A DNA stretch of 19,781 nt from Clostridiales bacterium (GCA_022777455.1 JALFGI010000128.1:1-19781); one strand, 5' to 3'. Counted from the first letter of the stretch, positions 6,706-15,120 are shown. Translations and numbers: made by a program. Notes: a model not told the origin generated them from the sequence alone.

Positions 6706-8826
6706 TCAGCCCACCTGGTTTTCCTGGGTGAAAACGTCGCTGGCGGCTTCCATTTCAAAGTAAGCTTCCAGGACCTGTTCAGCCACAGGGGCCAGCCAGC
6801 TGCCGTGGGCAGCCTTCTCGCCGTAGACGGCCACGGCAATTTCGGGATCGTTCTTGGGGGCGAAGCAGATGAACGCAGCGTGGTCAGAGCCGCCGGAGGC
6901 GTGCTGGGCGGTACCGGTTTTGGCACAGACCTCCACAGGGAAGGGTTTCAGGGTCTCGTGGCCGCCGAAGTATTTGTTGGCGGTACCGCCTACGTCGGTG
7001 ATGACCTTGCGCATACCGGTCATGTACATTTCGTAGGTGTCGTAGGAGATGTCCATTTTGCTCACGATCTCCGGCTGATTCTGCTTGATCAGCGTCCGGT
7101 AATCAGAGGAGGCCACCCGGTTCAGGAAGGTTGCCCGGTAGCGGGTGCCCCGGTTGGCCAGCGTGCAGGCATAGACACACAGCTGCAGGGGGGTGAATCG
7201 GTTCTCGGACTGACCGATGGCGCACAGAACACGGTCACCGGCGTTCCACACGGCGTCGGGGCCGGTATAGGAGGCGGCCTTACTTTCGGCGTTTGCCCGC
7301 CAGCCGATCTGCTCCGTCAGCTCGATGCCGGTGGGCTCGCCCAGGCCGAAGCCCTTGGCGGTTTCATCCATCATATCAATGGTCAGCCGGTAGCCCAGCT
7401 CGTAGAAGAAGTAGTTGCAGGAAACCTTCAGGGCATCCGTGGCATCAATGGTGCCGTGGGTGGCCTGGACGGAGGAATACAGCAAGCACTTGGGGCTGAA
7501 GCCTTCCAGGGTGGTGAACACGCCTTTATCCTGGATCGTTTCCATATAGTTCAGGATTCGCTCGCCTTTGGAGTTGGTATGCTCCATGGCGGCAACCAGA
7601 GTGCACATTTTGTAGGTGGAGCCGGGAGCGTAGTAGGCGCCGAAGGCCCGGTTGAAGAAGGGCTTCTTGGGGTCTTCCATGATGGCGTTCCATGTTGCTG
7701 CCTCCCGGATGGTGGCCAGGTCGTAGGAGGGGTAGCTGGCGCAGGCCAGAATCTCGCCGGTCTTGACCTTCATCACCACCACGGCGGCGCCTTCGGCGTC
7801 CAGACCGGTGCTCTCACCTTCGGAGGTGTTGATCTCCGGGTTGGTGAGTTCCTCCATGACCTCTGCCAGTGCATCCTCGGAGATTTTCTGCAGGGTGATG
7901 TCGATGGTGGTTTCCACGTTGTTGCCGGCGATGGGTTCCTTGCCTGTCAGGTATTCCTGGCGGATGATGGCGCCGTCCTTGGAAACCACGTCCAGACGGC
8001 TGCCGTCGATGCCGTGGAGATATTCCTCAAAGGCCTCCTCGAAGCCGGACTGGCCGATGTAGGCATCCATGGAGTAGCCCTGATCCTTGTATTTTTCCCA
8101 GTCGGAGTCGTCCATGCCGCCCATGTAGCCCAGAATGTGGGCGGCGTAGGTGGTGTGGTATTCCCGGACGGTGGAGGATTCCACCATCAGACCCGGGGTA
8201 TTCAGCTCCAGAATGGCGGACAGGTTCTCGTTGGAAACGTCCTCGATGAACACGTAGTTGGGCAGGTTGGTCACGCCGCGCAGGTCGAATTCGTAGCGCA
8301 GGCCGATGACGCCCCGGGCCTCTTCGTCGGTCCATTCTTCGGGCAGCTCATAGCGGACCCGCATTTTTTCCACCAGCAATGGAGCAGTGATATCCGGGTC
8401 CAGACCCCAGTCCACCATGAAGTTCTGGTAGTAGCCCTGCCAGGAGGTGTTGTAGCTGTCCAAAGTATACTCAAAGGGACGGGTGGCGGTGACGGGGAAG
8501 TGGTCGTTGTGGGTGACGCCCAGCTCCTCGCACTTTTTCAGCAGGTTATAAAGGTACTGGTTCCGGTCGTCGGCGGATTTGATCACGTAGTGGTTGAACA
8601 CCAGGTCATAGCTGGCCCGGTTGCCCACCAGCACGTTGCCGTTTCGGTCCAGGATATCTCCCCGGGCGGCACGGACGGTGGTGATGGTGGAGTAAGTGGT
8701 TGCGTTGTCGGTATTGCCTTTTGTTTCGATGATCTGCAGGGAGAAGAGCTTTGTGGCGTAAAGGAACATGACAAAGCCAAAAATACCCAACAGCATGGCC
8801 GACCGGAATCGGGTCATTCTTTCCAT
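6706..8826 (-). CDS. mrdA: Penicillin-binding protein 2, elongasome transpeptidase
   Basis: 706 residues. It is a class B penicillin-binding protein that cross-links peptidoglycan during cell elongation on the outer face of the membrane. One N-terminal membrane anchor (about residues 8-28) is followed by the PBP dimerisation region beginning VRAARGDILDRNGNVL (51-66), and the transpeptidase domain carries all three active-site motifs: STYK (Ser403-Lys406), SCN (469-471) and KTG (636-638). The start at 8826 (MERMTRF) has GGAGG 6 bases upstream; a longer in-frame extension to 8931 would run through mreD and lacks family similarity. It overlaps mreD by 13 bases. Its position after mreC-mreD supports the PBP2 (rod-shape) role rather than septal PBP3 or SpoVD. 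A terminator follows at 6632-6685. Confidence 0.95.
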   Translation of the reverse strand: MERMTRFRSAMLLGIFGFVMFLYATKLFSLQIIETKGNTDNATTYSTITTVRAARGDILDRNGNVLVGNRASYDLVFNHYVIKSADDRNQYLYNLLKKCEELGVTHNDHFPVTATRPFEYTLDSYNTSWQGYYQNFMVDWGLDPDITAPLLVEKMRVRYELPEEWTDEEARGVIGLRYEFDLRGVTNLPNYVFIEDVSNENLSAILELNTPGLMVESSTVREYHTTYAAHILGYMGGMDDSDWEKYKDQGYSMDAYIGQSGFEEAFEEYLHGIDGSRLDVVSKDGAIIRQEYLTGKEPIAGNNVETTIDITLQKISEDALAEVMEELTNPEINTSEGESTGLDAEGAAVVVMKVKTGEILACASYPSYDLATIREAATWNAIMEDPKKPFFNRAFGAYYAPGSTYKMCTLVAAMEHTNSKGERILNYMETIQDKGVFTTLEGFSPKCLLYSSVQATHGTIDATDALKVSCNYFFYELGYRLTIDMMDETAKGFGLGEPTGIELTEQIGWRANAESKAASYTGPDAVWNAGDRVLCAIGQSENRFTPLQLCVYACTLANRGTRYRATFLNRVASSDYRTLIKQNQPEIVSKMDISYDTYEMYMTGMRKVITDVGGTANKYFGGHETLKPFPVEVCAKTGTAQHASGGSDHAAFICFAPKNDPEIAVAVYGEKAAHGSWLAPVAEQVLEAYFEMEAASDVFTQENQVG

Positions 8827-9527
8827 GTGTAGCCTCCGATTTGACCAATGTGGTAGATAAGATAATAAAGGGGAATCATCGCCGCCACGGTAAGGGCACC
8901 GGTGATCAGGAAACGGGGACCCCGGTACCACCGGGTCAGGCCCATGAACATTCCGACGACATACAGTCCGATTTCATAGGCCATGGCGGCCAGCCCCGCG
9001 CACAGGATGATGGAGCTGGGGCTGCGGTGCCACACCAGCTGGCGGAACAGTGTGGCGCACATGCCGAAAATGGTGAGCAGAACCACACAGTAGGGGCCGG
9101 GGGCGGAACCGGAGAAATAATAGATGGTGGATGATACCAGGATGAACACACTGCCCACCTCACTGCCTTCAATCACGGTGATCAGCAGCATGGCGGCCAC
9201 TGCCAGGTCCGTGGTGGAACCAAAGATGGAAACCCGGCTCATGATGGAGTCCTGAATCACCAGGCACAGCACGCAGATGCCCACATAGCCCAGCCAGCGC
9301 AAGGTCTGCAGCCACTGCAGGTGGGTGAAGCGCAGAGGCTTCAGCGGGCTGACCCGGGGGGCATCCGGCTTGAATTCGTTCACCAGGGTGCGGCGTACCC
9401 GCTTGGTTTTTTGCTTGGGGCGGGACTTGGCGGCCGGACGTCTGGCGGCAGAGGATTTGCCTGAGGAAGACCTGGCGGCGGAAGCTCTGCGGGTGCGGTC
9501 GGAGCGGGAGTTGCTTTTTTCAGCCAT
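8814..9527 (-). CDS. mreD: Rod shape-determining protein MreD, with basic N-terminal extension
   Basis: 237 residues. The C-terminal ~165 residues are strongly hydrophobic with about five to six membrane segments (from residue ~78), typical of MreD, which links MreC to the cell-elongation complex. The first ~50 residues are unusual: a Ser/Arg/Lys/Ala-rich, probably disordered basic tail, absent from typical ~160-175-residue MreD proteins. The start at 9527 (MAEKS) is preferred because GAGGA lies 8 bases upstream. An alternative ATG at 9542, which overlaps the mreC stop as ATGA, would add MRTSS but has only a weak Shine-Dalgarno. It is located between mreC and mrdA, as expected for this operon. 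Confidence 0.87.
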   Translation of the reverse strand: MAEKSNSRSDRTRRASAARSSSGKSSAARRPAAKSRPKQKTKRVRRTLVNEFKPDAPRVSPLKPLRFTHLQWLQTLRWLGYVGICVLCLVIQDSIMSRVSIFGSTTDLAVAAMLLITVIEGSEVGSVFILVSSTIYYFSGSAPGPYCVVLLTIFGMCATLFRQLVWHRSPSSIILCAGLAAMAYEIGLYVVGMFMGLTRWYRGPRFLITGALTVAAMIPLYYLIYHIGQIGGYTWKE

Positions 9528-9538
9528 AGAAGAAGTCC

Positions 9539-10369
9539 TCATTCCGTGCGGAAATTTGTCAGGATGAAAATCTGCTCCAGGGAGCTGATTTCCGCGGCAG
9601 GCTCCAGAACAGCGTATTTCGCCACGCCGGTTTCCTTAAAGCCTGCGTCCACCACGTAGCCCAGAATCAGACCTCTGGGGTACACCGTGGAGCCGGAGGT
9701 AACCACCTGGTCGTTGTTGCGGATGATGGAGGAGGAGGGCAGGTAGTCCATCTGCAGGTATTTCTCGTTGCCGTCGATATAGCCGCCGCTGACCATGCCG
9801 TTGTAGCCGGAGGTGGTGATGGTGGCGGAGATTTCCAGCGTGGAGTCCAGTACGGTTTTGACCACGGCGAAATTGGAGCCGACCTGGGTGACCAGGCCCA
9901 CCACTTCGCCGTTTTCGGTGATGGCAACCATGTTTTCCTCGATGCCAACATTGGAGCCGCGGTTGATGGTGAAGGTATTGGACCAGTCGGTGGAGCTCCA
10001 GCCGATGATATAGGCGTCGGTCATGTCGTAGTCCTCGTGGACTTCCTTCAGGGACAAGGCCTTGCGCAGACGGTCGTTCTCACGCTCGGTGGAGTCTGCC
10101 TGACGGGCCACGTCCTCCATCTGGGCAATGCTGGCCTTCAGCGCTTCATTTTCCGCCTCCAATGCCTCGTAGCGGAACATATAGCTGTAGTATCGCTCGG
10201 CGGTTTTGGTCAGGGAGGTACCCGCCGCCCGGAAGGGGGCCAGCACGCCCTGGACCATCAGTTCCGGGATGCTTCGATTGGTCAGGCCTGCCATCACCGA
10301 CAGCGTGGCAGTGACAAGCACGGCCAGGATGACGATGATTTTCAGCTTTGTATTGAACAGGTTTCTCAT
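9539..10369 (-). CDS. mreC: Rod shape-determining protein MreC
   Basis: 276 residues. It is a bitopic membrane protein whose extracytoplasmic part scaffolds the elongation machinery and activates PBP2. The sequence shows one membrane helix (about residues 9-28), a predicted coiled coil (about 66-106, rich in Glu/Ala/Leu) and the beta-rich MreC domain (about 115-270) with WSNTFTINRGSNVGIEENM and SGSTVYPRGLILGYV. GGAGG lies 7 bases before the ATG at 10369. It starts 2 bases after the maf stop. Notably, mreB is not upstream in the window. Confidence 0.95.
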   Translation of the reverse strand: MRNLFNTKLKIIVILAVLVTATLSVMAGLTNRSIPELMVQGVLAPFRAAGTSLTKTAERYYSYMFRYEALEAENEALKASIAQMEDVARQADSTERENDRLRKALSLKEVHEDYDMTDAYIIGWSSTDWSNTFTINRGSNVGIEENMVAITENGEVVGLVTQVGSNFAVVKTVLDSTLEISATITTSGYNGMVSGGYIDGNEKYLQMDYLPSSSIIRNNDQVVTSGSTVYPRGLILGYVVDAGFKETGVAKYAVLEPAAEISSLEQIFILTNFRTE

Positions 10370-10370
10370 G

Positions 10371-10937
10371 TTATTCCTCCCAATTCATCATCTGCCCCAG
10401 GACAGTGCCCAGACGGCAGACGGGAAGTCCCATTACATTGTAGTAGTCTCCCCGGATGCCGGGGCAGAACAGGGCTGCGCCGCCCTGGATGCCGTAGGCT
10501 CCTGCTTTGTCCATGGGTTCGCCGGAGGCCACATAGCGCCGGATTTCGGCCTCCGACAGGGGACGGAAGGTCAGGTCGGTCACCTCGGTAAAGGTCTCCC
10601 GGCGGTCACCGCAGAGCACGGTACAGCCGGTCATCACCTGGTGCTCCCGGCCGGAGAGCAGCTGCAGCATGGCCACGGCTTCCTCCCGGCTGTGGGGCTT
10701 GCCCAGCACCCTGCCGGCGCAGACGACGATGGTGTCCGCTGCCACCACCACATCCTCCGGACCCCGCTCCACGGCCAGCGCCTTACGGCAGCTCACCCGG
10801 GCCACCTCGTCACAGGGAGATTTGGTGGGGTCCATGGCCTCGTCGATATCCGCAACCCGGACGGTAAAGGGTATGCCGAACAGGCTCAGCAGCTCCCTGC
10901 GCCGGGGGGAGGCGGAGGCAAGAATCAAATTTTTCAT
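10371..10937 (-). CDS. maf: Maf-family nucleoside triphosphate pyrophosphatase
   Basis: 188 residues, a normal family length. Maf proteins hydrolyse the alpha-beta bond of dTTP, UTP or modified nucleotides to the monophosphate and may act as house-cleaning enzymes. The N-terminal substrate loop SASPRRRELL (8-17), AADTIVV (66-72) and DKAGAYGIQG (143-152) are the conserved active-site blocks. The ATG at 10937 overlaps the stop of the upstream U32 gene (ATGA) and has GGAG 5 bases before it; the frame further upstream only shadows the U32 gene. maf beside mreCD is common in bacteria, which supports the call. Confidence 0.95.
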   Translation of the reverse strand: MKNLILASASPRRRELLSLFGIPFTVRVADIDEAMDPTKSPCDEVARVSCRKALAVERGPEDVVVAADTIVVCAGRVLGKPHSREEAVAMLQLLSGREHQVMTGCTVLCGDRRETFTEVTDLTFRPLSEAEIRRYVASGEPMDKAGAYGIQGGAALFCPGIRGDYYNVMGLPVCRLGTVLGQMMNWEE

Positions 10938-13021
10938 TTCTGCTCCAATCCTCTCAGGTACAGTCCCCGGGTACAGAAGCCGGGCTCGAAGGGCACGGGA
11001 CTCATATACTCGCTGAGGACCCGGTCCACCTCCCGGCTGTTTTCCGTGGTGAAGTACAGCCGGATGGCCCACAGGCCCAGACGGGCCAGATCGTTCTGCC
11101 GGTCCAGCCAGCTGAGCTTCTTTCCGTTGAGCAATACGCTGCGGCAGGTATTGCCGTCTTTGATGATGGGGAACTCCGCGCCGGTGCGGTCGGTGAGCTT
11201 GGTGGCCACGGAGCCGCAGGTGCATTCGCCGGTGCGGCCCTGGATCAGGCAGTGCTCGGTGATCATCAGGGGCAGACGGCCGTAAGCAAAAATCTCCGTG
11301 GGCACGGCCTTGCTGATGTCCCGGATCTGGGGCAGGGTCAGCTCAAAGCTCAGGCAGGCGGAGGCAAAATCCATCATCTGAAGTGTGTTCATGGAGGCGG
11401 AGTTAAAGACGTTCAGGCCGAAATCTCCGTGCAGCCGGAGCCCTGCCTCCCGGACGGGGATCACCAGGCCGTAGTTGCCCACCAGGACGTCTTTGATGCC
11501 CATGCTCTTGATTTGCTCCAGACCGGCGCGCAGCTTGGGCAGCTCGCCGTCGTGGACGATTCTGGGCAGCACGGCGGCCACCCGGCCCCGTTTTCCCAGA
11601 ACCTGGCACAGGGAAGCGTCTTCGGTGAGCAGGTGGATGGGCACATAGAGCATGGCGGTTTCCGCGTTCACCAGGGTGGGGGTGAGCTGCTCCCGGGTGG
11701 TGACCTGGATGGTCAGACCGGGGAGTTTGGTGTTGCCCTTGTAGTTGGGAACGGGCTTGGGTGCCCGGACGGTACGGGGCTCCGTCCGGCCCCGCAGGGC
11801 GGTGAGGCGGTTTAAGAGTTCCCGGCGCATGGCGTTTACCGCGGCGGCGGGAACGGTGAGGCCGGGGTCAATATGGGTGCGGATTTCGGTGCAGCGGTAG
11901 GGGGTGCCGCCGGTTTTGGACAGCCATCCGCTGAGCACCTGGCCGGACAGGGCCACGCTGTGGGCCAGCTCCGGTTTGGGACCAACCACGGAGCAGCTGC
12001 GGCCCTCCGGGTCGGTGACGGTGAGGGTGCACCCGTCCACAGTGACGGCGCACTGGAACTGAATGTCCACCAGGGAGGTCTCTCCGGACTCGTAAGATTG
12101 CTGCGCTTCCTGGAGCCACTGGGGGTCATCCCGGGTTTCGGTGCGGGTGCCGAACATTCTCTTGTCGATGCGGTTGGTATAATAACCGTTGGTAAAGCCC
12201 TGGCGGTTAAAGGCGGTGTAGAGGCTGTCCATCATCTGCTCGGTGACCTGGCCTTCGTCAATGGCCTTGCGGTACACGCCGGTGACGGTGGCCACATATT
12301 CCGGCCGCTTCATCCGGCCTTCCAGCTTCAGGGAGGCCACGCCCATGGCCTCTAATTCCTTGACATAATGCACCAGGCAGTTGTCCTTCAGGCTCAGGGG
12401 GTATTTGCCCTCCCAGCGGCCGTAGCCGTAGCTCTGGCGGCAGGGCTGGGCGCAGCGCCCCCGGTTGCCGGAGCGGCCGCCGATCATGGAGGAGAGGTAG
12501 CACTGGCCGGAATAGCACATGCACAGGGCACCGTGGCCGAATACCTCGATTTCAATGGGAGAATTGGCGCAGATATAGCGAATCTCGTCCCGGTTCAGCT
12601 CCCGGCTCAGAACCACCCGCTTCATGCCCAGGGCGGCACACAGCTGCACGCCGGCCAGGGAATGGACAGTCATCTGAGTGGAACCGTGGACGGGAACCTC
12701 CGGGGCAATCTGGCGGCAGAGCTGGGCCACGCCCAGATCCTGGACGATGTAGGCGTCGATGCCGGCCTCGGCGGTTTTGCGGATCAAATCGGAAACAGAC
12801 TTGAATTCCCGGTCGGTGACCAGGGTGTTCAGGGTCAGATGCACGTCCACACCCCGGACGTGGCAGTATTTTAGTGCCTCGCCCAAGGTTTCCAAAGTGA
12901 AGTTCTTGGCACCCTGACGGGCATTAAAGGTGCCGATGCCCAGGTACACGGCGTTGGCGCCGTTCTGCACGGCAGCCCGCAGTGCCTCCATGGACCCGGC
13001 AGGGGATAGTAATTCCAGCAT
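10934..13021 (-). CDS. U32-family protein, probable RNA (tRNA/23S rRNA) hydroxylase
   Basis: 695 residues. The N-terminal half is a U32 domain beginning MLELLSPAGSMEALRAAVQNG, with the signature EVFGHGALCMCYSGQCYLSS (159-178) and GGRSGNRGRCAQPCRQ. Cys167, Cys174, Cys190 and Cys194 form a CX6CX15CX3C pattern that in characterised relatives (E. coli RlhA and TrhP, B. subtilis YrrO) is linked to iron-sulphur dependent hydroxylation of rRNA or tRNA, rather than to proteolysis as the old family name suggests. The C-terminal half (about 450-690) looks like a second, divergent barrel-type region, as in longer RlhA-like members. The start at 13021 has GGAGAG 7 bases upstream; an ATG at 13084 would include non-family residues and overlap the promoter. 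It is the first gene of the maf-mreCD-mrdA operon. Which RNA is the substrate cannot be told from sequence. Confidence 0.88.
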   Translation of the reverse strand: MLELLSPAGSMEALRAAVQNGANAVYLGIGTFNARQGAKNFTLETLGEALKYCHVRGVDVHLTLNTLVTDREFKSVSDLIRKTAEAGIDAYIVQDLGVAQLCRQIAPEVPVHGSTQMTVHSLAGVQLCAALGMKRVVLSRELNRDEIRYICANSPIEIEVFGHGALCMCYSGQCYLSSMIGGRSGNRGRCAQPCRQSYGYGRWEGKYPLSLKDNCLVHYVKELEAMGVASLKLEGRMKRPEYVATVTGVYRKAIDEGQVTEQMMDSLYTAFNRQGFTNGYYTNRIDKRMFGTRTETRDDPQWLQEAQQSYESGETSLVDIQFQCAVTVDGCTLTVTDPEGRSCSVVGPKPELAHSVALSGQVLSGWLSKTGGTPYRCTEIRTHIDPGLTVPAAAVNAMRRELLNRLTALRGRTEPRTVRAPKPVPNYKGNTKLPGLTIQVTTREQLTPTLVNAETAMLYVPIHLLTEDASLCQVLGKRGRVAAVLPRIVHDGELPKLRAGLEQIKSMGIKDVLVGNYGLVIPVREAGLRLHGDFGLNVFNSASMNTLQMMDFASACLSFELTLPQIRDISKAVPTEIFAYGRLPLMITEHCLIQGRTGECTCGSVATKLTDRTGAEFPIIKDGNTCRSVLLNGKKLSWLDRQNDLARLGLWAIRLYFTTENSREVDRVLSEYMSPVPFEPGFCTRGLYLRGLEQK

Positions 13022-13054
13022 ATGATTTCTCTCCGTATGGTATACTTGGAGAAC

Positions 13055-13083
13055 ATTATAGCACAATGGCTGTTCCTTTTCCA
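13055..13083 (-). promoter_or_regulatory. Sigma-A (extended -10) promoter of the U32-maf-mreCD-mrdA operon
   Basis: On the minus strand: -10 TATAAT (13055-13060) preceded by TGC (extended -10), and a weak -35 TGGAAA (13078-13083) at 17-base spacing. It lies about 34 bases before the U32 start codon. Confidence 0.78.
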
Positions 13084-13323
13084 CCCTTTCGTTGGGCTTT
13101 CATGAAAATTTAATGAATTTACCACAATTCCCCATGCCATTCCATCCATCCGGTTTTCGCGCATTGACAGATAAATTGTTGGGCGCCTCCAAAATCTTCC
13201 CTTCTGCGGTTTGGGCGGATCTTTTGCCCATACCATCAAATAAGTTGTTTTTAGAGGTTGCCTGCTGCCTGGCGGTGGATTGAAACGGCACCTGTTGAAC
13301 CGAATACCCAGGCCTCCGGCGGT

Positions 13324-13839
13324 TTACACCACCGTGTATTTTCCCTCAGGCAGCCGCTTGGTGATCAGCTTCCACAGCTCGTCCGGGTCGTCCAGGCAGG
13401 TGTGGGGGAGGATCAGGGCCCGCTGGGGGGTGAGGTAGAGGTAGGTGGCGGTGAGATTCCGGTAGGCGTGGTGGACGGATTTCCACTCGTATTCCAGAAC
13501 CTCCTTGCCGTTGTCGGCAGTAATCCCTTTCTTCTTGTCGCTGAGGGTGACGGTGTATACATGCTGGGGGCGGGTAAGCCCCTGCTCCCGGATCTGCCGG
13601 TTCAGGGAAGAAAAGAAAAATGCAAAATAGACGCAGGGGACGCCCAGACCCACACCCAGCAGCACGGAGCCCAGCAGTACGGCCCCCCGGGCGGGGGCAC
13701 GGGTAAAGCAAACGGCTGCACTGAGCCCCAGAATCAGGGCAAACAGCGCCGGCCCCCGCCACTGTTTCCGGCGGCGCAGCAGATCAAAAACGGTGAAACG
13801 GCGGAATTCAGGCCCGGATAAATTTACTTCAATGGTCAC
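13324..13839 (-). CDS. YcxB-like membrane protein
   Basis: 171 residues. Two adjacent hydrophobic segments (about 30-46 and 52-76) are followed by a soluble C-terminal domain (about 90-171) with KKGITADNGKEVLEYEWKSV and YLYLTPQRALILPHTCL, resembling the YcxB-like domain of Gram-positive membrane proteins. These proteins have no defined function. It starts with GTG at 13839, supported by AAGGAG 9 bases upstream and an extended -10 promoter at 13870-13898. It is transcribed alone, divergently from the TRAP operon. The 300-base gap between its stop and the U32 start holds the U32 promoter; no convincing terminator or gene was seen there. Confidence 0.75.
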   Translation of the reverse strand: MTIEVNLSGPEFRRFTVFDLLRRRKQWRGPALFALILGLSAAVCFTRAPARGAVLLGSVLLGVGLGVPCVYFAFFFSSLNRQIREQGLTRPQHVYTVTLSDKKKGITADNGKEVLEYEWKSVHHAYRNLTATYLYLTPQRALILPHTCLDDPDELWKLITKRLPEGKYTVV

Positions 13840-13869
13840 GGAAATTCGCTCCTTGTTATTTTTTACAAA

Positions 13870-13898
13870 ATAATAGCACGTTTTTTGACATAAAACAA
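13870..13898 (-). promoter_or_regulatory. Promoter of the YcxB-like gene
   Basis: On the minus strand: -10 TATTAT (13870-13875) with upstream TGC (extended -10), and a weak -35 TTGTTT (13893-13898) at 17-base spacing. It lies in the AT-rich 190-base divergent region shared with the dctP promoter. Confidence 0.62.
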
Positions 13899-13938
13899 TG
13901 GCATGGGAAAAAAGAAATGATTATTTCACAAATAGACC

Positions 13939-13967
13939 TTGCTTTTTCGTTAACAATTTGGTAAAAT
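13939..13967 (+). promoter_or_regulatory. Promoter of the dctPQM operon
   Basis: -35 TTGCTT (13939-13944), a 17-base spacer and -10 TAAAAT (13962-13967) with TGG just before it (extended -10). It lies about 63 bases before the dctP ATG. No clear operator was identified, although the 60 bases upstream are AT-rich and could hold a regulator site. Confidence 0.65.
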
Positions 13968-14029
13968 TACAGGCATGAAAGGACGCGCGCTTGTGTTCAT
14001 TCAAAAAGCAAAACATAGGAGGAAACAAA

Positions 14030-15031
14030 ATGAAAAAGCTTATCTGCATTGCTCTGGCTCTGGTTATGGTTCTGGGCCTGGCAGTCACCGTCAGCGCTGA
14101 AGGCCCCAGAGTTACTCTGACCTACGCTGAGGTAAACCCCATTGAAGGCACCATTGTTGGCATGATCGCTACCTATTTCAAGGAGCAGGTTGAGACCCTG
14201 ACCAATGGTTCTGTCTGCATCGACATTCAGGCCAACGGCGTTCTCGGCAACGAGGCTTCCGTTCTGGACGGCATCCTGTCCGAGAGCGGCACCGTTGACA
14301 TCTCCCGTATCTCCGCTTTCGCGCTGACCAGCTACGGCTGCAACAAGGCCAAGCTCCTGTCCATCCCCTACACCTTCGTCAACGAGCAGCATTTCTGGAA
14401 CTTCGCCAACAGCGATCTGGCTCAGGATTTCCTGAACGAGCCCCAGGAGCTGGATCTGGGCCTGCGCGGCCTGTGCTACGGCGAAGAGGGCTTCCGTCAC
14501 TTCTTCTTCAAGGAAGGCGTTGAAATCAACAGCATCGAAGATCTGAAGGGCCTGAAGATTCGCGTTTCCGAGGACCCCGTCATGGTCGGCATGGTCAAGG
14601 ACCTGGGTGCCAAAGAAGCCGTCGTTCCCTTCACCGAGCTGTATTCCGCTCTGCAGACCGGCGTGGTCGACGGCGCTGAGCAGCCCATCGCCAACTACAA
14701 GTCCAACGCTTTCCCTGAAGTCGCTCCTACCATCGTTCTGGACGGTCACACCTTGGGCGCCATCCAGATCGTTATTACCGACCTGGCATGGGACAAGCTG
14801 ACCGAGGAGGAGCAGGCTGCCGTTATGGAAGCTGCCAGACTGACTCAGGCTTACAACGCTGAGATCGTTGCTGCCAAGGAGCAGGAAGTGAAGGACGCTC
14901 TGATCGAAGCCGGTTGCTCCGTTGTCGAGATCGAGGACAAGGCTCCTTGGGTTGAGGCTTGCCAGAACACCATCACCAAGAACACTTCCGATCAGGCTGA
15001 CCTGTATCAGCAGCTGCTTGATCTGCAGTAA
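14030..15031 (+). CDS. dctP: TRAP transporter solute-binding protein, DctP family
   Basis: 333 residues. It is the extracytoplasmic receptor that captures an organic acid or sugar acid and delivers it to DctQM. The N-terminal signal peptide (1-23) ends VSA, a type I cleavage site; no lipobox Cys is present. The fold markers are the LKGLKIRV block with Arg178, the position that binds the ligand carboxylate in characterised TRAP receptors, and LYSALQTGVVDGAEQPIANY (205-224). The start at 14030 has AGGAGG 7 bases upstream; an in-frame upstream start would add 13 residues ahead of the signal peptide. It is first in a dctP-Q-M operon. Its codons favour T-ending synonyms (GCT, GTT, CGT) more than the neighbouring genes, which fits high expression. 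Confidence 0.94.
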   Translation: MKKLICIALALVMVLGLAVTVSAEGPRVTLTYAEVNPIEGTIVGMIATYFKEQVETLTNGSVCIDIQANGVLGNEASVLDGILSESGTVDISRISAFALTSYGCNKAKLLSIPYTFVNEQHFWNFANSDLAQDFLNEPQELDLGLRGLCYGEEGFRHFFFKEGVEINSIEDLKGLKIRVSEDPVMVGMVKDLGAKEAVVPFTELYSALQTGVVDGAEQPIANYKSNAFPEVAPTIVLDGHTLGAIQIVITDLAWDKLTEEEQAAVMEAARLTQAYNAEIVAAKEQEVKDALIEAGCSVVEIEDKAPWVEACQNTITKNTSDQADLYQQLLDLQ

Positions 15032-15049
15032 TTTAAGCATAATTTCCGG

Positions 15050-15077
15050 GGGGCGCGGGGAAATCAACCCGCGCCCC
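15050..15077 (+). other. Intercistronic hairpin between dctP and dctQ
   Basis: A perfect 10-bp stem GGGGCGCGGG/CCCGCGCCCC with an 8-base loop lies 18 bases after the dctP stop. The run that follows (GTTTCAAATTT) is a poor T tract, so it is more likely a partial terminator or a 3' mRNA stabiliser giving more receptor than permease, as is usual in transporter operons. Confidence 0.65.
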
Positions 15078-15120
15078 GTTTCAAATTTCCGCAAATCCCA
15101 ATGTGAAAAGGAGAGATACT

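Noticed and set aside
6805..8832. A 675-residue open frame on the plus strand opposite mrdA
   Set aside because: It is antisense to a PBP2 gene with all catalytic motifs, has a Gly/Val/His-rich shadow composition, no ribosome-binding site and no family resemblance; it is a by-product of high GC.
10938..11225. N-terminal extension of the maf frame
   Set aside because: The extra residues only shadow the U32 gene; the real Maf start with its SASPRR motif and ribosome-binding site is at 10937.
13100..13291. A 63-residue minus-strand frame in the gap between the U32 and YcxB-like genes
   Set aside because: No ribosome-binding site or recognisable domain and odd composition; it could be decayed sequence but is not supportable as a gene.
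13283..13296. GGATTGAAAC, resembling the 3' end of some CRISPR repeats (near 13277-13287)
   Set aside because: It occurs once with no repeated spacing and no cas genes.
13885..13890. A perfect plus-strand TTGACA -35 element
   Set aside because: No acceptable -10 lies 16-18 bases downstream; the dctP promoter at 13939-13967 is a better fit.
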